Shown one piece after another: positions 55,158-64,000 of a stretch of 64,000 bases of DNA; the stretch's first letter is position 1, and the number at the start of each line of letters is the position of its first letter. The stretch is from Arsenophonus sp052174135 (GTDB lineage Bacteria > Pseudomonadota > Gammaproteobacteria > Enterobacterales > Enterobacteriaceae), in the NCBI GenBank assembly GCA_052174135.1, contig JBQMRZ010000005.1:94151-158150 (forward strand), given 5' to 3'. A program made the translations under genes and the position numbers. The notes beneath the pieces were generated by a model that was not told where the DNA came from, did no database searches, and saw nothing but the letters and a program-made list of their open reading frames with translations.

Positions 55158-56117
55158 TTACAACCCTTCTAAATAATGTTCTGCATCAATAGCAGCCATA
55201 CAGCCGGTACCCGCTGATGTAATAGCTTGGCGATAGAAGTGATCCATTACATCACCGGCAGCAAAAACACCCTCAATTGAAGTTTGTGTTACATTATCTT
55301 TACTTCCGCTAAAATTTACTTGAATGTAACCATTTTTTAATACTAATTGATTAATAAAAATATTTGTATTAGGCGTATAACCAATAGCAATAAATACTCC
55401 TGTCACAGATAAAGTCATTATCTTATTATCTTGAATTGAACGCAAATTGATTTTTGTAACACCACTATTATCACCTAATATTTCATCAACTATAAAATTG
55501 ATATGTAACACAATATTACCATTTTTTACTTTTTTCATCATTCGTTGAATAAGAATTTTTTCTGCACGAAATGTTTCACGTCGATGAATAAGATGTACTT
55601 CTGAGGCTATATTTGACATATAAAGTGCTTCTTCAATAGCAGTATTTCCGCCGCCAACAACAGCTATTTTTTGTTTACGATAGAAAAGACCATCACATAT
55701 AGCGCAAGCTGAAACACCGCGACCTTTAAAAAAATCTTCAGAAGATAAACCAAGGTAGCGAGCTGATGCACCAGTAGCTATGATAAGTGCATCACAATTA
55801 TATACTCCCTTATCACCAATAAGTTTAAACGGGCGTTGATGAAGATCGACCTCATAAACGTGATCGTTAATAATGTTTTTTTTTGGAATAAATTTTTTAA
55901 TATGTTGAAGCATTCGTTCCATCAACACTGGCCCAATTAGTTCAGTATGATCTCCTGGCCAATTTTCAATTTCATTAGTTGTAGTTAATTGCCCACCTAG
56001 TTGAAGCCCAGTTATTAATATCGGATTTAAATTTGCTCGAGCGCTATAAATAGCTGCAGTACAACCAGCAGGACCAGATCCAAGAATAATAATTTTACTA
56101 CGATTAATTTTATTCAT
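55158..56117 (-). CDS. trxB: Thioredoxin reductase
   Basis: NADPH-dependent flavoenzyme that reduces thioredoxin. 319 residues (321 in E. coli). FAD-binding GSGPAG at 13-18, redox pair Cys138/Cys141 in CAICDG (CATCDG in E. coli), NADPH-binding GGGNTA at 155-160, and the second FAD motif FAAGDVMDHFYRQAITSAGTG near the C-terminus. GGAG lies 5 bases before the ATG. Its neighbours on both sides, cydD and lrp, are dead. Confidence 0.99.
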   Translation of the reverse strand: MNKINRSKIIILGSGPAGCTAAIYSARANLNPILITGLQLGGQLTTTNEIENWPGDHTELIGPVLMERMLQHIKKFIPKKNIINDHVYEVDLHQRPFKLIGDKGVYNCDALIIATGASARYLGLSSEDFFKGRGVSACAICDGLFYRKQKIAVVGGGNTAIEEALYMSNIASEVHLIHRRETFRAEKILIQRMMKKVKNGNIVLHINFIVDEILGDNSGVTKINLRSIQDNKIMTLSVTGVFIAIGYTPNTNIFINQLVLKNGYIQVNFSGSKDNVTQTSIEGVFAAGDVMDHFYRQAITSAGTGCMAAIDAEHYLEGL

Positions 56118-56653
56118 AAATACTCCATTATTAAGAACATTTATTAAAATATAGTGATTATAAGAAGATTAAAAAAATAAAAAAGTAAGTTAAATAGAAA
56201 ATAATTAAAGTGATTATTTTAATATTTTATTTTTAATATATTATTAAAAAGATAAATTATAAAATTTTTATAAAATAATTACTTTAAATTGATAACTTTT
56301 AATATATTTACTGAAACGTTTCAATAACAATTTATCTAAATATGATTTTCTAATTTTTTTTTATTTATTGTTATTAACAATTAGTTATATATTTAGGATA
56401 ATATCTTATAAAATTAATTATCTAATTTAATTAATTAAAATTTAATATTTTAAATAAAAATAAATATCCTTACCTTTTTTTATTATCAAGTTAAAAGCTA
56501 ACTAGAGATGATTTATCTATAAGACCAATTGTATTATTAAATACTAGTATTTTTAATTCTAATTTATTTTTATTATATCCTTTTTTTAAAATAAATTAGA
56601 AAAAGAAAAAGAGTAATATAATAAATATAAATAGATAAAAGAGAGGCATCAAA

Positions 56654-57162
56654 GTGATTAATAAAAAGAATCAATAAAAAATATTGATTGTATGGATAAA
56701 AAATATACCTAATGAGTTACAAGAGGATAGTTACATTTCTAATACACATAACTTTCTAAGAAGAAAATAGTATATTATTGCCGAAATCTTATTTAGAACG
56801 TGTACGAAGATTAAAATATCAAAGTTTTATTTTAAGTTATACTGATTTATTAAAATTTATACTATCTCATTATATCTTTATTGGTTTTTATTGAGATTAT
56901 CTTAAATTGTAATTTTACGGATGTTTTTTATCAGTGTTCTAGATTGTTATACGAAATCTCGAAGGAATTCAGGAATGTCTTCTAGTTTCTGTAAGATTTC
57001 GATTATTTACTTAAAACTAAGATCACTACTGATATATCTCTATTTATTGTAAATTATTAGAAGGGATTTTAACTGTGTCTTTCTGGTATTAATGATACAT
57101 GTACTTATATAATGATGAAAGAAGTAAAACAGAGTAATCATTTTATTATTAAGATATGTTAA
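56654..57162 (+). pseudogene. lrp: Pseudogene of lrp (leucine-responsive regulator)
   Basis: Unmistakable but broken. A GTG at 56654 with AGAGG upstream starts a frame that reads NELQEDSYISN (Lrp NELQKDGRISN). At 56787 a second frame reads SYLERVRRL, then SYTDLL (Lrp CLERVRRL, GYTALL). At about 57097 a third frame reads NDTCTYIMMKEVKQSN, then IIK and stop (Lrp NDTRTYVVMEEVKQSN, VIKTR). There are two frameshifts plus stops. Its total length of 509 bases is close to the 495 of E. coli. Divergent from trxB, as in the ancestor. Confidence 0.95.
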
Positions 57163-57272
57163 TCAAATAAATATAAAGCTAAAAGGTAAATATACTCTTG
57201 CTTATATAGTTTTCAATATTAATTATTATTAGCGCTATCTTTTACTTAATGAGGAAAATATAAAATATTTTT

Positions 57273-58235
57273 TTGACTAAATCACATAAAAACGAAAGTA
57301 TTGAATTAAACAATAATTATAAAAATGATAATTTTATTAGTATTTTTATAATTATTGTTTGGCAATTTTTTTTAAAAATAATTATAATAAGTTTTTATCC
57401 TTATCAATCTCATTTAGTAACAGAAGATTTTAAATAAACCGATTAAAATTTAACTGGTAATATTAGTGTTTTGTCAGTAGATATTCTTTTTTTATTTTTC
57501 GGAATTTTATCTTATATTTTATAATTAATTATGTTATTGGGATATTGGAATATATTTAAAGTACTTATAATTATAATTATTTAATTTTTATCTTTTTTTA
57601 TTTTTTGTCTGGTAAAGCTAGATTAATAAATGTGTCATATTTTCTTGTGGTATTTAATATTTATGATTCACCTAATTCTCTCTCTAATAATATTATTACT
57701 AGTTTTTAATAACATTATTCTATTTTATTTTAATATTTAAGGAATAATATTAGCATTATTTTATATTTGATCTATTATTTTATATCATTTTGTAGTTGAT
57801 TGTGATTCATAGTTTCAGAAAAAATTAGTAAATCAATTTTAGTAATAGTAAAACTAATCATTAATTGTATTTATATTATCAAAATATTAAATTGTAAAAA
57901 TTATATTTCATTTAATTCAATTAAATTATTCGATGCTAAATTAGATTTAGAAGATTAGAAATATTAATTTCAATTTTAATTAGTGTATTTTTTTTAATTT
58001 TATTATTTAAAGAGTTAATAAAAAAGTTAAGTAATAATAAAAATGAATCATATCAAATAAAGTTTATTTTTTAAAAATTAATAAAACTAAAATTACTATT
58101 GATATTTAATTAAAAAAAACACTGATTAAATATATTCAATATATTTTAAGTAAACCCTTAAATATATCTATTGCAATAGATGATAATCTTAATCCAAATT
58201 ATGAGATCAATTTTATAATAGTATCACTAAATTAT
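57273..58235 (+). pseudogene. ftsK: Pseudogene of ftsK (DNA translocase), 5' part and motor fragment
   Basis: Three blocks in one reading frame. 57342-57550: membrane segments, then IIISFYP and VDILFLFFGILSYIL (FtsK ALLSFNP and ADTLFFIFGVMAYTIP). 57600-57800: C-L-V-K-L, then FNI-stop-GIILALFYI-stop, the latter stop (TGA) where FtsK has Trp. 58155-58235: PLNISIAIDD, then FIIVS (FtsK PLTIVLGKDI and LLVAG). Stops are frequent. It lies between lrp and lolA as expected. With it the division-linked translocase and dimer resolution are lost. Confidence 0.85.
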
Positions 58236-60351
58236 TAATAAAAACTAAAAATTTAAGTAAATCATTGGTATATTTAATAATAACAATATAAACAAAAGCT
58301 AATATTAACATTGTTTTTATTCTTATAAAATCAATAAAATTAAATGTTGTATTTGATAGAAATTTCTATATTTTATTTTTTTTTAAAAACAAATTTTATA
58401 ATAATTATGTAATAATATAAAAATAAAAGTTTTAAATATGAAATAAAAAACTTTTCAAAATTTAGCAACTCATTTTATGGTATGAGTTTAAATCTAACAT
58501 TAATAGTTGTGAAATGAAAATAAATTATATAAATAATTTTAGATTAATAAAACACTTCATTATAACAGTAATATAATTGCTAATTTAATTGAATAGTAAA
58601 TAGGAATTAATTTTGAAGATGAGCTAATTGGATTAAGTTAAATGAAATAAATACCGTAGTTAAAAATAAACTATTCATTAAATTGTATAAATAATCATAT
58701 TTAAAAAAAACAAAATAATATTGAAATAGTAAATAACAAATAGAAAAGATTTCAATGAAGCATTATTATCTTTTATTAAAAAATAAAAAACAAAAAATAG
58801 AATAAACATTAAAAATAAGATATTTTTTATTCCTCTTTAATAAAAGAAATCAAATTTTAGGAAAATAATAATAATTATATTATTAATAAATTTATTTATC
58901 ACCTTATCAAATAAAATAAGCTGATTAATATCTTATTCTAAAAAATTCAGTTTAGTAAAGGAATATCTAGATAATTATCAAGTAAAAATAAAAATTATTA
59001 TTTTTTCTATAAAACTTATTAATTGCTTTTATTAAAACTTAATTCTGAATATGAAAGCAGTAAATATTTTTAATTTATTAAAAAATTAGCATATTCTTTA
59101 TTTAAAATCTCTATTCATAATTATTAATCTAATATTATATTAGATATATTTATATTTATTTGAAATTATTAAATAAAAAATGTTAAATGACTTATATTAT
59201 ATAAGACATAGATATTAAAATGAACATATTGTGGATAATTTTAAAAAAAAAGATCTTATATTTATGATAGTTAATATTAAAAAGATTCTTATAAATCATT
59301 TTTTTAACATCTTAATGTTAAACTTTTAATTAAATAAAATATTAAATATTTTTTTAATCATGATCAATGTTTAAAACATTTGAAGTTTATTTTTACAAAA
59401 AAAGCTTTAATATACTCATAAAATTCTTAACAATATAAAATATACAATTAATAAATTACGTGTATATGTATTAATAAAATATAATATTAATATATATTAA
59501 TATCTATTTTATAAACAAAATGGCAGATATAATAATAAAACTAATATAGTTGTTGATAATATGAAAAGAAAAATTGTTTATTTTAAAAACTAGATATTAA
59601 TACTATATTAATAATAGTAGTCATTTTGTTAAAGAAAAAACTTAGATTATTGTTGCAATAAATAAACTTCCTCCCTATAAAATTATAATCCGTTACAAAA
59701 AAATAAAGAAAATTAATTATATTTTGATATAAAAAATAATTAATAAATATATTTACCTTATCTTGAACAAAAAAAAGAGTTACTCTTAAGAGGATTATCA
59801 ATTTAATTAAACTAATGCACTTTTAAAAATAAAGTTAAGTTGCTAACTTAAGCAAATATAGATTCTTATATTATTTTAATTGAAGATTAGAGTTGAATTT
59901 TTATTAAGTATTATCGATAAAATTTTATTTATTATCAAGTTTTCCTACATGCTAATTTTATTTATGATCAAGAAATTACTGATGTAATTAAAAAAAATCA
60001 AAAAAAATAAAGTTAAATCTAATATATTGATAATATTATTATATATAATAAAAATTATAAAAACAACAATAATTATAATAGATGTAAAGCATTAAATTTA
60101 CTTTTTAATCAAAACATTTAATTTATATATAAATTAAAACAATGTGTTTTTTATACATTTACCACTCAATAATAATTTTATGTTGATAATAATTAAATGA
60201 TAAGAGTTTCTGAATAAATAAAATTTAAATGGATTTTTAGTAAACTATAAGTTAAGATGATGATCTTAAAGTTTTTAATAATATTACCAATAGAAAATAA
60301 TTTAAAATATTTTCTTAAAATTAATAATTTTAATAAATAAAAGGTTATTAC
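58236..60351. other. AT-rich desert, remainder of ftsK interval
   Basis: About 2.1 kb in the place of the ftsK motor domain. No motif is readable. A DnaA-box-like 9-mer at 59230 and a 72-codon minus frame at 59583-59801 of pure AT-driven composition have no support. Confidence 0.55.
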
Positions 60352-60981
60352 TTGATAATAAAATCAATGATGTTAAGTTTGTTAGTAATGAGTTTTTATA
60401 TTAATGAAGTACTGGCAGATGCCGCCATAGAGCTACAAACTCGCCTAAATAAAATAAATAGTTTTTATTGTAATTTTTTACAAAAAGTGACAGGAATTAA
60501 TGGTGATTTAATACAGAAAGGAGAGGGTCAATTATGGGTAAAATATCCAAATTTATTTAAATGGTATACTGTATCACCAGATGAAAGTTGGTTAATTTCT
60601 GATGGTATTAATTTTTGGTTTTACAATCCTTCACTCAATCAAGTTACAGTAACTTTATTGAGTGAAATAACGAGTAATATGCCCATTATACTAATAACTC
60701 GTAACAATCCAAATGCTTGGAAGTATTATAAAGTATATCAAAATGGTAATCATTTCATTTTAAAAACAAAAGAAAACAAATGGAATATAAGATATTTTTC
60801 AATCACTATTGAACCAAATGGCACTATTCAACACTTTTCTACTGTAGAACAAGATGGCCAGACAAGTTCATATTATTTTAAGGTAAAGAAAAATAATCAT
60901 ATTAATAAGAATATATTCAAATTTGTTCCACCGAAAGATGTAACTATTGATGATCAAAGACCAAAGAGATTAACTGAATAA
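60352..60981 (+). CDS. lolA: Outer-membrane lipoprotein carrier LolA
   Basis: Periplasmic shuttle that takes lipoproteins from LolCDE to LolB. 209 residues (203 in E. coli). Signal peptide cleaved probably after Ala22 (EVLA, then DAAIELQTRL, matching the E. coli site). LWVKYPNLFKW, the SDGINFWFYNP block and VEQDGQTSSY are intact, with the end GVTVDDQR-like (DVTIDDQRPKR). TTG start: AAAGG lies 8 bases upstream, and the first ATG codons fall inside the signal sequence. Confidence 0.97.
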   Translation: MIIKSMMLSLLVMSFYINEVLADAAIELQTRLNKINSFYCNFLQKVTGINGDLIQKGEGQLWVKYPNLFKWYTVSPDESWLISDGINFWFYNPSLNQVTVTLLSEITSNMPIILITRNNPNAWKYYKVYQNGNHFILKTKENKWNIRYFSITIEPNGTIQHFSTVEQDGQTSSYYFKVKKNNHINKNIFKFVPPKDVTIDDQRPKRLTE

Positions 60982-63900
60982 TTTAGATTTCTTTTATCTA
61001 ATGAATTTATTATTGACCATAAAAGTACAGTAATTAACTTGAAATTAATATATTAATTAGATTTATTAGATAAATATTAAATGAAAATAATTGCATGAAT
61101 ATTAATTTAATTAAGTAAGCTCTATTTTATAATTTTGTGAAAATTATGAGATTACTTCTTAATAATAATCAAAATGTAATTACAAGAAATAATCAATGAT
61201 GATGTCAAACAAGTATTAAATTTATAGAGTCAATTATAAAGGATATAAGTTTAAATTAATAAAATAAAAATCACCAAATTTTAACATAAATTTTTTAAAT
61301 GCAGAGTATTAAAAATAACGTTTCTATAACAAGGATGAAATTATTATTTACATCTGTAAATAAAACTATTTAATTATGCTATAATAATAAATTAATATAT
61401 GATTTTCGATTAAATTAATTAAATTATTACTATAATATATTTATATTACGATAAAATAATTAATGCAATTATATTAATAATATTATTTTAGTTTAATCGA
61501 TAATCAAAAAAAATTTTAAATGAAAAGTATCGTATATCTAGAATCTTCCTAACTATAGTTTAGGATATTTTGTTGATTAAATAATATCTATCTAGTTATT
61601 AAATAAAATTTGATAAAATCAATATTAAAATTGAATATATTCATTTATTTTCATCATAAGTTTAAATACAATAGTTGTTAGTTAATGATTAGTTTATATG
61701 AACAAAACGATATAAGTATTCATTAATGTAGCATAGATATATTTTTTTTAAGTACTTAATGTTATTTGAAATAAGAAGTTAATTTTTAATATATAAAATA
61801 ATTAAAATACAAGCGGACTAATAAATCATATTTAAATGCATAAAAAGAAAAAATATTATTATCGTGTTTAAAATTATTATCTATTATATAGATGTTGTAA
61901 TGAGTTTTAACAAGAAATAATAAAATATATTATAATATCATTATATATATTATTTATGATTTAGTGGCAATGATAATTTTAATTATAAATCAACTAAAGA
62001 TGATATTGATCATGTAATTAAAAACTGATCAACAATAATATTAACAATTTTTTTTAAATAAAATTTTTTTTGATTTAGAATATAAGACTATTAATATTAC
62101 TTTTGAATTTAGTATATGATATATTTTATATTAATAAAATATCTATTTTAATATTTTAAAATATAGTAACACCTAATATAAGATAGTAAATAATTTAATT
62201 AATAATAAATATAAAGATAATTTAATCGCGATTAGAAAACAAGAAAATATCTGCTTTTTTATTTATTTATTCCTTCCTATATTACAGTATTTATATACTA
62301 TAAGTAGTTTATTACTAGAAAATATAGTTAAAAGAAGTATAAAAAAATTACTTATTCCAAATTATATTTAATACTAAAAAGTAATTCATTTATTAATAAT
62401 ATTAATAAATGAATATTAACAGATTAATATAATTAATAATTTCGATCTTAATTATATTTACAATATCTATAATATTGTAAATATAATTAAGAAATTTAAT
62501 AAAATATTATTATTTTAATTATTTTATCGCTAATAAATTTGAGAATTTTTTATACAGTTTAAATTAGCTAATAAATTATTGATAAATATGTTAAGTTAAA
62601 AACTTAACATATTGTTGTTGATAATAAAGTATTTTATTATAAAGAAGTTATGGTTATAAATAAATATTACATTAAGTGATTATTATTAATAATAATTTTC
62701 AAAAATAAAATTATCTTTTTTGTAAAAGGAGCTATTAATTATAGTTTAGCTAATTAAAATTTTAATAAAAAAATTAAATAAATAAAATTTATGTTAATTT
62801 TATTTATTTTTTAGTATTATATATCTCTATGTTAGAATTATTACTTTAAATAAAAAATATAAAATATTTAACTATGCTCAATTCTTGAGTTTTTGTATTA
62901 AAAAATAATAATATTTAGTTTATTAAAATTCAAATTATATTTGGTGGTTTTGTTATCTCAAAATGAGATCTTAAAATTATAATTATATTTAATATTTTTA
63001 AATAAATTGATTTAATCATATAAAATAAATGCCAAGATATTAGCTCTTTATTTCCTGAAAACTATCAATAATTAATAAAAGTATTAAATAATTAGATCAA
63101 AAATATTTTCACTTCTAAGTGATTGTTTCATTTAATTTATATTTATATATATTTTCTATAAAATTACTATTAATCTTTGATATAGGCATAATTTATCTAA
63201 AGTTTTATTAAAATATAATTAAATCATTAAAAATCATTACAAATAATTTGTTTTATTAAATAATTATCATAAATATTATGTGATTAATTTTAGTATTAAA
63301 GGTTTTAAAAATATTTAAAGGAAACTTTTCATTATATAACATTTTAAGTTTCAATATATAACTAATAAAATTTAATTTATTATTCTTACTTCAAGAAAAA
63401 ATTAAAATTTAGAAATAAAATATTAATACTTTAAGTGATAGTATTGAAATATAAAAAATATTGATTAAGAAACTAGATTTATATATTAAATTATTAGAAT
63501 TTAATTCTAATATATAAAAGTTAAGTTTATATAAAAGTAATTTTTTTATCTTTTTTTGATAAACCCCCTTAATATTATATTTTAAAACATTAAAATAAGT
63601 AAAAAAAATTAAATGATATAACAAATAATTTATTATATATAATAAAACTACTATTAATTTTAAGTTTAAAATCTATTTAAATTATTTAAACATCAATAAA
63701 AATATAAATAACACTTTTTAATTGTAAAATAAAATATAAAATATCTTAATGAGATAAGAAATGAATAAAAACTTATAACTGAGTATGCCAAATGACACTA
63801 AGATTACTTATATTAAAATCACTAGTAATATAAAAATATTCTTATAAAGTAGATATTAGTAATTAACTTTGGAAATGGGATAAAATTTCATGAATTAATT

Positions 63901-64000
63901 CATTTATATTTTATTAGTTTATATTGTATTAGTTATTATTATATTAATGAAGATGAATAAGAAGTTATTTTGAGATTAATAAAATAATTGGGCATAACAT
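60982..64000. other. AT-rich desert after lolA, possible rarA trace and inverted-repeat cluster
   Basis: 3 kb, no intact gene. Straight after lolA the sequence reads LDF and, in another frame, S-N-E-F (60990-61060). This faintly resembles the RarA start (LSLDFSDN...), the ancestral next gene; about 0.3. A cluster of hairpins lies at 62384-62809. A 71-codon minus frame at 63409-63624 has only low-complexity Leu/Ile/Tyr/Lys content and is not supported. Confidence 0.5.
62384..62809. repeat. Cluster of four long inverted repeats
   Basis: (1) 62384-62414: 15-bp perfect arms (ATTCATTTATTAATA) around one base. (2) 62446-62466 / 62472-62492: 21-bp perfect arms (ending TTTACAATAT) around CTATA. (3) 62585-62597 / 62601-62613: 13-bp arms AATATGTTAAGTT around AAA. 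(4) 62776-62789 / 62796-62809: 14-bp arms AAATAAATAAAATT around a 6-base loop, then a T. No gene is nearby. Confidence 0.85.

Noticed and set aside
59583..59801. 72-codon minus-strand frame in the ftsK interval
   Set aside because: Composition is only AT-driven residues (I, L, F, N, Y), with no motif; it is expected by chance in this sequence.
63409..63624. 71-codon minus-strand frame near the right edge
   Set aside because: Low-complexity Leu/Ile/Tyr/Lys translation with no start context or motif.

Overview
The window looks like chromosomal sequence from a host-restricted gammaproteobacterial (enterobacterial) endosymbiont in an active phase of genome decay. It is extremely AT-rich. Only about 25 kb of the 64 kb (near 40%) lies in recognisable genes, all on ordinary bacterial starts and stops, and long AT-only deserts separate them. 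Surviving proteins match enterobacterial families almost residue for residue in length. The 541-residue glutaminase-type NadE sits between purL and glyA beside a dead glnB. That arrangement is found in Yersinia/Proteus/Photorhabdus-type genomes and not in E. coli, so a Morganellaceae (Arsenophonus-like) insect symbiont is the most likely source. The genus is an inference.

Layout. 1-2.5 kb: nadK, grpE (with a well-preserved heat-shock promoter) and ung. 4.4-8.9 kb: a complete minus-strand chaperone-usher fimbrial operon (pilin, chaperone, usher, minor subunit) with an attenuator hairpin after the pilin gene and diverged direct repeats on both sides. 11.6-21 kb: rpoE, an empty interval where rseABC should be, lepA, lepB, rnc, era, a dead recO, pdxJ, acpS and a YfhL-type ferredoxin. 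22.5-28.3 kb: tadA and purL. 33-42.4 kb: nadE, glnB fossil, glyA, suhB broken at an A10 tract, and iscS. 44-45.4 kb: serS. 51.7-61 kb: infA, a cydD fossil, trxB, lrp and ftsK pseudogenes, and lolA.

The order is the ancestral enterobacterial order with most non-essential genes erased. Many deserts still hold readable fossils in the expected place and strand: lrp, ftsK, glnB, recO, cydD and glrK are clear or probable; grcA, mltF, iscR, iscU, hmp and rarA are weaker. What survives serves translation and its quality control (infA, serS, tadA, lepA, rnc, era), protein export and envelope biogenesis (lepB, lolA, rpoE), cofactor and one-carbon metabolism (nadK, nadE, pdxJ, glyA, acpS, iscS), purine synthesis (purL), redox (trxB, yfhL) and chaperone function (grpE).

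The points most worth following up are the intact, unusual fimbrial operon in a genome losing nearly everything else; sigma-E without its anti-sigma factor; the A10-interrupted suhB that has also lost metal ligands; an Era with an eroded KH loop and tail; an 18-bp perfect stem in the rnc leader; and an apparent excess of long perfect inverted repeats in the deserts. No rRNA, tRNA, insertion sequence or CRISPR array was recognised.
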